From positions 152,883,971 through 152,947,970 of the forward strand of contig NC_081411.1 of assembly GCF_030272615.1 (NCBI RefSeq): DNA of 64,000 nucleotides, given 5' to 3'. Made by a program: the position numbers and the translations under genes. Within the stretch, counting starts at the first letter, position 1; the number at the start of each line of letters is the position of its first letter. The notes under the pieces were generated by a model that did not search any database, was not told the origin of the DNA, and saw nothing but the letters and a program-made list of their open reading frames with translations. Source of the DNA: Cryptomeria japonica. Its lineage: Eukaryota > Streptophyta > Pinopsida > Cupressales > Cupressaceae. Below, piece by piece: positions 1 to 11,561 of the stretch.

Positions 1-1655
1 GGGTAGAAACTGAGCCAATCTAAATGATATGACTTTAGTAATCATCTTATAAATCTTGTTGCATAAAGATATTGGTCTGAAATCTACAAAAGTTTATGTA
101 TTGGACAACTTAGGAATGAGGACAATGAGAGTGGTATTAAAGTGTTTAAGCATTTTGCCATGTTTTCTTGATTCCTCAACCATATTCCAGATATATGTTG
201 CCAAAAAAATCAATCATTTTGGGAAGAAGAGTGCAGGGAATCTATCAGGCCTTGGAGATTTGTCAAGATGCATGGAGAATACTATCTATCTTATTTCATC
301 TAATGAGAAATGCTTCATGAGGAGCAAGTTATCTTGATCATTGATAAGTTGAGGGATATGCTGGAGGATATCTTGAGTTTTCTGTCTAATATCTTCACTC
401 TCTGGTACCCCATTTGTGAATAGGTTAGTGAAGAAAGTTACAGTTGCTTGTTGTATCTTATCCTCATCTATAATGATATCCCCATCCTCATTTTTGTTTT
501 GAGATATTTGATTGCTTGATCTCCTCATTTTCACCAAAGCATGAAAATGCTTTGTATTTCTATCTCCCTCTTGTAGCCATGTCTCTCTAGATTTTTGTTT
601 CCAAAATAATTCCTCTCTTGCCAAGATTTCTTGCAACTGAAGATTTAGGTATGTTTGAATCTTGTATGTGTTCTCATCTATGCCATGCTGGATAATGTGT
701 TCATTTAAATATTTAATCTTATTCTCAATGAGGCTTTTAGACTGGAAGATGTTCTTGAAAGAGGATTTATTCCATAATAAGTTTTTATTTAATCCATTGG
801 AGTTTTTTACAAAACTAAAACATCCTGCTACCTTGAACAAAAGGCATAGTTACCCACCACCCCTGGAATTGAGGCAAAAAATATGTCTCCCTAAACCACA
901 TCTATTGGAATTTAAAGATTGGCAATCCTTTCCTCAAAATAGGGATCAATGAGACTTCAATCTGCAATGCAAAGTGGTCAAACCCTGCTAGTGACAAATA
1001 TTAGAGTTAGGAACACCAAATGCAGAGGTCGAGTTAGGATTTACAAAAAATCTATCAAGTTATTTTGCAATGTGTGTGAGCCCTTGTCTCCTATTTGACC
1101 ATGTGTATGTGCCATTTATAGGAATATAGTCCTTTAATGCATTGTTTGAAACAAAGTTGTTGAAGTCTTGCATTCTTTTTGGTAGTGGTATGATGCCCCC
1201 AGTCTTATCTTTTGAAAATAGCACCACATTAAAATCCCCACCTATGATAATGGGATCTAGTGGGACATTGAACAAAATTTGAGCAATGCTATCCCATACT
1301 ACCTTCTTGCTTGCTATTGAAGTTGGGCCATATATATATATATATATGAGAGGTGGAAGAACCCTTTAGTTGAATGGACATACATATGAATGAAGTTTGC
1401 CTTTGTTTCTATGACTGTTATGTTACCTACATTCTATTTCCATAAGATAGCCATCCCTCTCAAAGCACTGATGGATTGAGATGCTGCATAGTCCCAAGAT
1501 TGTCATCTTTTAAATGGTTGGTCTTCTTTTATATTTGAAAATTTTGTTTATTGGATAAGAACAATGTCTGCCCCACAATTCTCAATTTGAGATTTAATGA
1601 GATGTCTTTTGTCAGGGCAATTAATGCCCCTAACATTCCATGTCACTATCCTCAT
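1..1655 (-). pseudogene. LINE (L1-type) ORF2 relic: endonuclease, linker and start of reverse transcriptase
   Basis: This is a non-LTR retrotransposon polyprotein on the minus strand. It would nick target DNA and prime reverse transcription. The start at 1655 reads MRIVTWNVRGIN, the typical opening of plant LINE endonucleases, but a stop follows near 1546. A second endonuclease block (1060-1275) has the GGDFNVV motif and ends in GLTHIAKRLDRFFVN, and it continues in shifted frames through 960-1059. The block at 286-840 is the linker before RT, with the motif WLQEGDRNTKHFHA. At 1-130 the RT begins (DFRPISLCNKIYKMITKVI) and runs off the left edge. At least three frame changes and several stops make it non-functional. 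The LINE class is clear; the subfamily is not assigned. Confidence 0.85.
1330..1347. repeat. (AT)n microsatellite
   Basis: A run of nine AT dinucleotides lies inside the LINE endonuclease relic and helps break its frame. Confidence 0.9.
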
Positions 1656-4469
1656 TGGGGGCTTGGAGAGTTTACCAGTCTCCTCAACCCAAAAATTTAG
1701 GACATTGTTGACTTGAATGAATAATAATAATGTCTATTTGTTATTGTTTTTTTTTTAATGTATTTCGAATATTTTATGTATTTTTTATGTTTCTCGGATT
1801 AATCATTTTTTTTTGAAGTTTTTTTATATTTATATTGAAATAAATTAATCAAATACCAAATTTAATTGTAACGAATCCCATCATTGTGTTATAATATACT
1901 TCCAATGATGTATTTAACTAGCTAGATCTAGTTTGAAAGATTGAAAGCCTCTTATAAATTGAACTTATTAAACAATTAATGCACTTTATTTTCCTTTCAA
2001 ATTGATAAAATTAAATAGTTTTGAAAACTTTTTGCTTACAAGTTAAAATAAGTCAACGATGTTGAAACTTCTTTTGTTTCCAAATATCAATGCAAAACCA
2101 CAATCAATTTATTCTTTTTCAAAGAGAAACAATGGAAAACCTATCGATTTCCTTCTTTCCTTTTCATAAACAATTTCTCAATAATCAACAAGGAAGGGAA
2201 AAAAGGGACAAGATGTTTTATTTCCTCTCAATTTGGACCCTTGAATTGCCTAAAAGGCTTGTACACTAGTGATTGGTGTTAGTTTCCTCCTAGTTTGGCC
2301 CCAAATTTAAAAGTTAAGATGTTGTCTTTGCCCTTGATGGATATAATCCTAATATTGACCTCTCCCAAAAGGTTGTTTGTGAAAAGATGTTAGTTTCATA
2401 TGAAATACACTCCCTTTCTCCAATTGAAAGGAAATCAAGTGAGGAAGTCTAAAGGCATTATCAAGCATACATCAATTTTCTATAAAGTATAATTTATTGT
2501 TTATAATTCATCATTATTAGTATGTTGTACTAACCTTTTGCAAGACTTCATAAGAGCAAGTCAACATCACTTTACATGAGATTCAAACAAGGGTTTCCTA
2601 TTTAAGGTAATCATTTTAGGTTATGTTATTTATTTGCCTATTCTCCTAAGGGAGCATGTGATTATTTTCATTCATATTTATTGTTGTAGAGGTGGGAACA
2701 CCAACATGGGATTTTACTTAGGAAAGCCCCTATACAAGAAAACCTTTTTGAAACCTATTTTTGTGTGTACAAGTTCAAATCTAAAGATTGACAAAAGTTG
2801 AAAGTTGTAGACAAACAAAGTAAACATTGAAAAATAGTTTTAGTCTTCAGATAGTGAAAAAACCTCAAACATTAGATATGGGTGCTAGTGTTCAAACATT
2901 TTTCCTAAAATATTAAAGACAATAACCTATTAGTCTCTTGACTTTATTTTCAACACCATATTCTATCATAACAACCTTTAGGATAAAAGTACCTAGCAGT
3001 TTAGTCCAACATAATCAACACCACATTTTAGCATCAAGTTCTTTTTACATGTATCTAATTTCTATATCTCTCTTCTTCAACTCTTTTCTATATTTTTTGT
3101 ATTATGCTAAACTTTTTCAAGTTATCCTTCTCTAGCCTAATTCATTACATACAATCAAGCTAAATCCGTATCACATGCAATCAACATAAGTGTGTGTGCA
3201 TGGAAATATTAACTCTTTCTTGTGGACAACAAGCCAAGACCACTCACAACTCTAATGTTGTAGGGCAAATGATTGATCGAGATTAATACACACATTAGTC
3301 TAGGATCACTTTTCCTACACAAGATTTTGGTGAACCCAAATTAGCTTACACTTGCAATTATTGTAATTCATTTGTATTGCATTCAAATTTACTTTCTTAG
3401 ATTCGATATAATTTTTTGATAAATTGATTAGATAGTTACATTGATTCATTGATTAGACATTGTGTTTGTTGTATGTTTATAAAACATAGAGATCTTAAAC
3501 AAGTTTTTATTTTCTCTTAGATTAGAAAACCAAACTTCAAACAAAAATTATTCTATCTCTTAATAAAAAATTGTCATCTTATCACCGCCTTTCTTCTGCC
3601 TCTTCTCTCTTCTTCTATAACTACACAATTTTGATAAAATTAAGATTATTCGTGAAAGAAAGCTAAGGTGTGAAAAATACTTCCTAAATTAATCAAATAC
3701 CAAATTTAATTAAAAAGAATGAATATCCCTAGACTTAGATTGTAGGTAGACAACAATTTGACCCTAAGAAAAGGGATTGTGTCCTCACCAAAGTATAGAC
3801 TTTTAGAAGTGAGATATATTGTTGACCGTTTCATATAACAGTTTGTTCTTATTTCCTATTAGTTTTTCTACCCTTTTTTTTCCTTTTTTTTCTTTTCTTT
3901 TTAATTTTATTCTTTGAATTTTAAAAATATAGGAACCCCTTGACTTAAAACCATACTACCAAGCAAAAGTATTGGCTCACCATCAAGTATTAGGAAATAA
4001 GAGCTAGGGTAAAAACAATATGTCTAATGATTATGAATGAAATGGATTATCCTCTTCTCATGGAAGAAATATGTTAAAGATGGCATTAATGTCAAATGGT
4101 TGTGTGTTATCTTTTTGAATAATGTTGGTAGGAACATTGTCAAAAGTTTCCTCTTCTTAAGGAAGAAAAATAAATAATCTAAGGATGAGTCTCTCTAGAT
4201 GAAGGACCAACACTTCATGGAAAAGTAACCAAAGTTATGAATGGAGTGTTTAAGATGATGTTTTATTTGAGAAATTTTTACACTCTTCTTTGATTTTTAA
4301 AATCATCACAACACATCACAATTTATTTCATTTCCTCAATATGGTTTTTCAATTATTCCAATGAAGAATTTTTCCCATAAAAATTTCCTTGAGTATAGAG
4401 ATCTATTCTTCAATAATGATAGCTAGAGTATGAAAGGCTTCCCTCAACTCTCCCAATTTTTATTCTTCA
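1656..4469. other. AT-rich non-coding stretch, presumed to contain the 3' LTR of gypsy A
   Basis: No coding similarity or RNA gene was recognised here. The first 60 bases or so may be LINE 5' untranslated sequence. The rest is AT-rich and holds pyrimidine-rich runs near 3870-3905. A polypurine tract (minus strand) ends at 4470, directly followed on the minus strand by TGAAGAATAAAAATT, so the 3' LTR of gypsy A should run leftward from 4469. Its far end could not be placed because the partner 5' LTR lies beyond the right edge of the window. Confidence 0.4.
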
Positions 4470-4482
4470 TTTTCCCCCCTCA
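4470..4482 (-). other. Putative polypurine tract of gypsy A
   Basis: The minus strand reads TGAGGGGGGAAAA followed at once by TGAAGAAT, the expected layout of a plus-strand primer tract abutting a 3' LTR that starts with TG. It lies just downstream of the stop of the extra ORF at 4491. The LTR cannot be confirmed by pairing. Confidence 0.45.
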
Positions 4483-4490
4483 TTGATTTT

Positions 4491-7334
4491 CTAGAATTCC
4501 TTGAACCTTGCCAACATAGTTTGCATTTCAGATTTAGCTAGCCTTGAAGTTGCATTGGAAATGGCATGAATACGAGATATGGAATCTCCAACTTCTACAT
4601 AAATAATTTTTGCTTTCTTCAAAACCGATGCAAGATTATCTAAGTTGATTTGGATTTCAATTATCTTATCAAATGATGCTAGAGAAAATTGATCATCTAC
4701 CAACTGATCAAACATGGTGAGGAATTCTTGTTTGACGGTCTCATTGGGTAAAATTTTATGTTCTTTATCAAATAAATGGAAAGGCAATTTTGATATTCCT
4801 AATGAAATATTTGTGATTGCATTTGTACATTCTTTTTTGTCTTGATTCATATCCTTTACCAACACTTTCATTATCTCATTGTTGTGTGCCAAAATTGCTC
4901 AGGTTTGAATGTACTCACCCCGAGCCAATACACCATTGTTATCAACAAAGATGTCTACTCTGTACTCTTTCATTTTATCCCAAAGCCCTAAATCTTTCTC
5001 AAGTTCGGTTATTTCTTGGGATAATAGAGATTGTATGTCCTACACTTGTACATGAGCATTTTCAAAATCTGTCAAAAGCCTGACTGCAGAGTCAATGAGA
5101 TGTGTCCCTTCTGACTTCAAGCGATCGATCCATTCTTCCATTACTTTACCCCTTGTACCTAGCCACTCCACCTTTTTGAGTGCTTTTGTGTCGATTGAAG
5201 AAACTATGGGCTGAACCTCTTGTGATGACTGTGTTATTTTATGTAGCATGCTTGTCAGTTGTTCACATTTCTGCATCCATTCATTCTTCTCATCCCTCTC
5301 TTGGTTAAATATACGCATGAGAGAATTGAAAGTGGTTTGAGAGTCTTGATTAACACTCTAATGTGTTTCTACACCAAGCTCTACAATCTGCATAGTATAA
5401 TGTGTAGGTTGAATGTTATCCTTGTCCCTATCTGATGACGAAACCAAGACCTCAACGTATTTCCTTTTGCTTACTGGATCCACCAATATTTTGGGCATAG
5501 TCTTGGGCTTCTTGGCGATTTTTTTCTTGATAGGATCCATTTGATCAAAATCAAAATCATCTGGTGAAATTACCTGCTTCTTTCTTTTGGGCACCACAAT
5601 ATCCAACCATGGGGGAAAAGCTGATTTTGTCGTTGGAGTTGTGGTATCAATTTGTGGAGCTACAAATACTTGTATTGTAGCTTGACTTCAAGTTATAGCA
5701 GCTTGGGACACTGGCAAAAGTGAATTTGTATCAATAACACCAGGAACTTGAGAAGAAGATTTGTTACTACAGTGGTAGAAACTAATAGAGGAGCCATTGT
5801 AGTGATAATGGTAGAAACAAGTGGTGGAGCCTCTGCAGTAACAATGCCTAAAGGAAGCATCATTGTCTATTGCTCTTGAGACATCTATGCCATTGCTTCT
5901 GAAAAGTCTAAGATTGAGGGTTCAATCATAGACACAGGTACATCATCAAAACTTGGAAGGCTTGATAGAGTTACAAACTCTTCATCATCTCCTTCAACAT
6001 GTAAACCTTCATCATCTCGTTCCTCATCCTCCTCATCTGAATCGGATTCAATGGAATGAAAGGTTACCCGAGTTGAAACGGGAACCTGTGTTATTATAGA
6101 AATGGTGGTAACTAGCAGTGGAAGTGATTCTCCCACATCTTGTATTTCTTCTTCCTGTGGTATTTCACCTTCTTCTTGTCCTTTTTTTGACTCCTGCTTC
6201 CTTAGAAACATCCTTTTGTGCAGATTAAGATGAGGATTCATGTACATACACTAATTGTCTACATAGCTCCATGACAACAATTTTATCTGATGGATCTTGG
6301 TGGCATAAAAGGTTCACCAGTAAAGTAACCCACCCAGATGTATGTAAATGTTGGAAACTGTAGGAAAACACAACCATAGTCACAAATTTTGTTATAAGTA
6401 GCATCAAAAAGCGTATTTTTATGCAATCCTTGTCAAACAAACATTTCCATACAACAAAGAAATCATCATTAACTCTACGGAAATGACTTCACCAATTGAA
6501 GATAGTCAATTGAGAATAGTAATCCCATACTGGAGTTAGTCTTCTATCACCTTTTGTAGACAGACTTGGAAATTGCCTCATAGAGGCGGCTGCATACACA
6601 AGATAAGAAGTCTTTTAGAAGTTAAATATGGTTTTGACTTCCTTCAACTAATCGCAAATCACATCACTTATTTTCTCATCCCAGTTAATCTTATCATTCC
6701 CTTTCCTAATGATATTCATATAGCATCACATCCATGGTTGAAAGAAGTGAGAATCTGAAAGCCCTTTCACTCGAGATAACAAGGTGACCATGTCATTATC
6801 TTCTTCAGTGAAATCACTTCTGTGAAAAGATTTTGGCCACTGGGAAGTTGTAGATGTTCGAGAACTTGACAAGAAAACATTATTGATGGTTTTCTTACAT
6901 TTATCTTTATTTTTCTCATACCATTTTTGTGCCCTTGCTTGAGTGATATCCACCACTTCCTCTGTATAAGAACCTTTGAAGACACTGTTAAAATACTCAC
7001 TATCAAGACAGATAACCAAATTTCCATCTCCATCTTTAACATGTTCGATGGCTGGATCAAATCATTCTACTGCTGCCAATACAAAATCAAGGTCATGGGC
7101 AACTACTGGAAAGGATGAATACTTATGCAATCCACTAGCTATGAGGGGAGATAGCCTTGAAGGAGCCTCCCAAACCCTCTTGAGAAATTCCTACATGTCC
7201 ATATGTCCAATTTTTGTGTCCCAAACTTGGTCCACGTTTGATTTGACAAAGCTTTCTGGAAACATATTCAAGTACTTGTCGTACTTGTACTTCATTTTCT
7301 TGCTTGTAGACTTTCGAGGAGAGGGCTCAAACAT
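4491..7334 (-). pseudogene. Degenerate extra ORF between integrase and 3' LTR of gypsy A; function unknown
   Basis: This is a sense-strand gene relic downstream of integrase. The likely start at 7334 reads MFEPSPRKSTSKKMKYKYDK. Stops and frame changes follow, so it survives as blocks: N-terminal globular part 6726-7334; a block at 6225-6440; an acidic, Glu/Asp-rich linker 5885-6247 (SDSDEEDEERDDE); a Lys-rich segment 5358-5606; a helical, coiled-coil-like segment 5040-5318; and a helical C-terminus 4491-4892. I do not recognise a catalytic domain. Extra ORFs in this position are known in Tat-lineage gypsy elements. The layout (globular N-terminus, charged linker, helical C-terminus) resembles ORF2 of element C at 19091-22452, but I could not align the two convincingly. 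A host gene remnant is possible but less likely, given the polypurine tract right after it. Confidence 0.5.
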
Positions 7335-7482
7335 TTACCAAGGTCTACATTAAACACCAAAAATAGGCATCATTAGAGTAACCATTTTGTTTATCAGAAG
7401 GAGTTTCAAGAAACAAAGATGCCTTAGAAGAAAAATTGAATAAAACTCTATAGGTTGGGTTTGCACAAAGGAAGGCCAAAAC

Positions 7483-8602
7483 TGCACATCAGGTTTTAAA
7501 CCCGATGTGCAAGGAAAAACATAAGATATAACATATCGGGTTTTAAAACCCGATATGTAAATGGGTAGGACACCTCATAGGTCGAGAAATTTTTTTTGAC
7601 CTTCACATCAACATAACAAGCTGACACATCGGGTTTTAAAATCTGATGTGTAAGGGAAGGTAAGGCTCTTGGCATGTTGGGAAAAATTTACTGACCTGCA
7701 AAGAAGAGTAACCTTCCTCGCATGTTAGAAAATAAACCCCGACATGCAGAGAAGTAGGAAGGGCAAACAAAAAGGCATGTCGAGAAAAAATTCCCGACAT
7801 GCTAAACATGGAAGCAATGATCAAATGGCAGGCCGAGATTTAAATCACGACCTACCCACAAGAGAGACCCAAAGGGAAAGTCAAGATTTAGATCTCGGCT
7901 TGCCATTTGGGGGAAGAAAAGGAAAAATGGCTGCGTAGGTTGGAATTCAAATTTTGACTTGCACAAGAAAACAAGGACAAGAAATATAGGGTGTCATGTT
8001 TTACATCCCGAAGCCCACTAAAAAAAAGTGAAACCCTAAAAACTATAGAGACTAACTCGAAAAGAAAAGAAGGAAAACACAAAGAAAAACAACCCCAACT
8101 TACCCAAGAACCCCAAAATATTGAAAGGAAATGACCAAGAATTTGTTGAAACCACAAGCTCTCGCACCTACTCGAAGAAAATCCGCGTCACGGAGTTCAA
8201 GAATGCAAACTTAGCACATTAAAATGACAAATAAAACATAAAAATGTGTTTAATAAAGGATTAAAAGTGAAATTAATGCACAATGCGCATTGTGCAGGTC
8301 GGGGAGTTTACCCCAACCTGCATGAAGAAAGACCCATGGGTCGAGGAAAAAACCCCAACCTGCACTAAGATCATGCAAAATCAAAACTGCATGTCGAGGA
8401 AAAAAATCCGACATGCACGCCTAAGTCACCTACACATGGGAAAATAAAATCTGATGTGCAGGGACAAAAGACCCACAGGTCAGACTTTAAAGTCCAACTT
8501 GCACTACACATGCAAGACCAAACCTGCAGGTTAGACTTTAAAACATGACCTTCCAGTAGAAAGCAAAGGCTTGCAGGTTGGGTTTTAAAGTCCGACTTGT
8601 AG
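7483..8602. repeat. Array of about 17 imperfect palindromes (hairpin units)
   Basis: Units of 24-33 bp occur at 7483, 7531, 7579, 7624, 7670, 7720, 7774, 7828, 7874, 7932, 8293, 8335, 8388, 8431, 8473, 8525 and 8571. Each has two arms around an AT-rich centre, often TTTTAAAA or GAAAAAATTC. The unit at 7531-7558 is a perfect 28 bp palindrome. Arm sequences differ between units, yet both arms usually change together: CACATC/GATGTG, CATATC/GATATG, CATGTC/GACATG, CAGGTC/GACCTG. Spacers are irregular, with a gap at 7964-8276. The array lies between the integrase stop and the extra ORF of gypsy A. No protein reading explains it. Confidence 0.85.
8277..8296. repeat. Perfect 20 bp palindrome
   Basis: TGCACAATGCGCATTGTGCA is its own reverse complement. 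It overlaps the start of the hairpin unit at 8293 and has a different centre from the other units. Confidence 0.95.
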
Positions 8603-8934
8603 GGAAAAACTAAAAATAAATCTAACTTAAAAAAACAAAAAGAGAAAAGGCTAATGATGCAAAAAAGAGGCACAACTTACGAGGTAAATTGGCCATCCTT
8701 GGAGTACATGAGGTACAAAAAACAAGTTTCGTAGGGCTGCCTCATGATTTCAGTTTAGCTAAAATCGTCACAATAGTTGGCTCTAACTGGGGAAAAAAAT
8801 TCACCACTTAAAGTTTGTAGAATCCAAAACTCCAAGTGCATGTATTCATTGGGCTATAGAGTAAGGCGACAACAAGATGACACAAAAAGACATGTACAAA
8901 AATTTACACATTTACAAAATCTTTGCAAAGCTCC

Positions 8935-9541
8935 TCATTGAGTGAAAAGCTTGAGATGTTCTCCACTGAGAGGAAGTGGGAACAAAGTTCCATCAGCATA
9001 TGCAAGAAAATAGCTATGCTACCCACAAACTTGATGAATGGTGAAGGGGCCCGTCCATAGGTAATAAAACTTCCCATGCATTCCTTTTGGTTCTTTCCTC
9101 TTGTCCCATAGAAAGACTTGATCACCTACAGTGAACTCATGAGATATTGCCTTCTTATCAAATAGTACCTTCACCTAAATTTGATGAGCAGAAATATGAT
9201 CTACCACCTCAGCCCTTGTTTCTTCCAATTGAGAAAGAAACATGATCCGCTTATTAAGCAAACTTTGGTAGATCTCATCTTCAATAGCCTTGGTGAGCTT
9301 CAAAGTTGGAAGTTCCAATGTGATAGGGATTTCAGCATTCATCCCATACAAAAGTTGGAAAGGAAACATGTCGATTTCCCTCTTAGGTGTGCTACAATCT
9401 GCCCAAAGCGCATCAAAAAGAGCTTTGTGCCAAGTCCTCTTTTTTTCATCAACAAGCTTCTTAATAATGGTAACCAAGTTCTTGTTGCTTGATTTAACTT
9501 GACCATTTCCTTGCGGATAATAGTCAGATGAATGTGAAAGG
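8935..9541 (-). pseudogene. Gypsy A integrase, C-terminal half
   Basis: This is the end of the integrase core and the C-terminal DNA-binding region. After the rejoined junction at 9541 it reads DYYPQGNGQVKSSNKNLVTI, where the catalytic Glu normally found after GNG is Lys. Downstream are WHKALFDALWADCSTPK, FQLLYGMNAEIPI and VGDQVFLWDKRKEPKGMHGK, the usual GPF/GPY-type tail region. The stop is at 8935-8937, with another stop near 9175. Copia1 separates it from the core piece at 17304-17578. Confidence 0.85.
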
Positions 9542-9546
9542 GTAAT

Positions 9547-11104
9547 TGATAGTTATGATACTTAATGTAAGTACAAATCCAATAGCCAACAAGATGAGAG
9601 GTGGGGGGGTGAATCATGCAAACTTAATCTTCCATAAAAACATCAGATTCAACCTCGGTAACATATACTTCAGTAATATAACCAAAACTGCTAAACATGA
9701 AAACTCAAAAGCATATAAACATCATAAACCTCATAACACTAGATTTAATGTGGAAACCCAAATAGGGAAAAAACACTATGGGATTTCAGACCCACTAAGA
9801 AATATACTCTTCTAGAGTATGCTCGGTTAAAAGCAAATCCTATTAAAGATTACAAACACATTGCTAGATGTGACCCGGTTAAGGGATTTCCCTCAGATCT
9901 ATTAGGATCTTCACCTTTTTAGAAGTGACCTTGTTAAAGGATTTCAAACACTCAATCAGAATGTCACCTTGCTAGAGGGTTTTACAAATAAGACTGTTAA
10001 GTCCACTCAGTTAAGAGATTTTCTATCACTTTCACAAAATAATAGTAATAAAAATCTATCTGCAACTTCACATCTAAAATGCTAAAGCAGATTCTTATTT
10101 TCTCAATACAATCTAGACATAGAACTAATCTTGTCCATCTGCTGGGCTTCTATACTCTGTTATTCAAACAAGTCTTTAAGCTTCTGTGCTTGGTAATCAC
10201 TATGTAGCATCCCTATGCATACATTTGCCCGCATGCATTGTTTATCAATAGTTCCCTATTTATAAACAATTAGCTAACCGCTCAATCTCTTTGATCACAT
10301 TTCCCATGATCAATCATAGCCATCAGATCTTCAATCTTCTCCAGGTTCAATGTATCCTTCGATCTGAAAAATGTTTTACCCCACCTAGGAACTTGCATAC
10401 ATTTGTTGGAACTTGTGCTAGGGTAATGTGGTTCAATCTGTGCTGTAGATCTTCATGCCAATTTTCCTTTGCCATAGTTTCTTTAACAAACTTCATGCAC
10501 GACATACCAATCATTTAATCAGTTCTAGCTCATCAACTTCCTTCATTAAATAATGCATGTAACCATTTAATGTATTCTATTATAGCTCGGTTACAACTCA
10601 GTAACAACTCGATAACAACTCGGTGAATACTAAACTTTACTTGGTAGACATTCCGCCTTCATTAACCGATAGTGATAACCTTAGGGTTTACCGACTAGGT
10701 TCCTTAGGGTTTACCGACTAGGTTCTTTGCTTGGTAACATAGTATAGTATTAACCTTACAATTTACAATATATGTATGATGTTAAAACAATCTAAACATC
10801 ATGATCTCATCATTGTCTGACTCGGTAATAGTTTCCCATTGAATACATTATTCATCCCCTTATTCATCATATTCTTTCTGTGTCTTTTACCGACATCTTT
10901 ATACTCATCAAATCATACTTCTCAAGATATGGCAACATCATATTGAATTAGAAAATCAATTTCTTGACATCAATGACAAAATTATAATATTTAGACAGTA
11001 AACATCCTTAATTAGTTATACCCATAATCATCAACAACCTTCTCAATATTCTTATTGAAATGCCAACAATTTCCCATTGTTTGTTATAATGCCAAATGCC
11101 AACA
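9547..11104 (-). repeat. Copia1 3' LTR
   Basis: In plus-strand view it starts TGATAGTTATGATAC and ends ATGCCAACA, giving TG...CA termini. It pairs with the LTR at 15810-17298 along its length. It has about 37 extra bases at the end next to the polypurine tract (the U3 end), which the 5' copy lacks. A TATA-like motif on the minus strand lies near 10250-10262. Confidence 0.95.
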
Positions 11105-11122
11105 ATCTTCCCCTTTGGAATT
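11105..11122 (-). other. Copia1 polypurine tract
   Basis: The minus strand reads TTCCAAAGGGGAAGAT directly before the TGTTGG start of the 3' LTR. This is the expected plus-strand primer position. Confidence 0.75.
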
Positions 11123-11308
11123 GATGACAAAACCAATTGATTTGACCTAATTGATTCAGATTGCTGTGAGTTGTTTGTGAGATTCTGAAATGCTCTCTTC
11201 TTGTCATCAAAATTCTCCCCCATACATTAGACTTCTCCTCTTTTCTCAGTCTTTCTTTTCTGCTTTTTTTTTAGTCTTCTCAGTCTTTTCCAGTTTTCTT
11301 CTCCAGTC

Positions 11309-11332
11309 TTCTCCCCCTTTGACAACAATGCC
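11309..11332 (-). other. Second polypurine-tract-like motif in Copia1
   Basis: The minus strand reads TTGTCAAAGGGGGAGAAG about 200 bases inside the real tract. The same duplication is seen in Copia2 (48409-48430) and element C (19063-19085). Confidence 0.5.
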
Positions 11333-11561
11333 AAAAAGTAGAGAATTAAGACATAATTTCTTCCTGTATGAAGTGAATTCCTGCTGTAATGTGTCAACTT
11401 AGTCTTGGTCAGAGCATTTTGTCTTCAATTCTTGTTTCCTGTATTGTATCCTACAGTGTTTCCTGCACACCTTTAGAAAACATCCTAAAGTGTGTAAATC
11501 AGCATCAACTCCTAAAAGATATTTGATAGAGTCATCAAATTGATGCTTTCACCGAACTCGG

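Noticed and set aside
4491-7334. A host gene with introns
   Set aside because: No consistent splice sites join the blocks; stops interrupt homologous-looking stretches, and a polypurine tract follows directly.
7483-8602. CRISPR-like appearance of regularly spaced palindromic units
   Set aside because: Units differ in sequence, spacers are irregular, and the setting is a plant retrotransposon with no cas genes.
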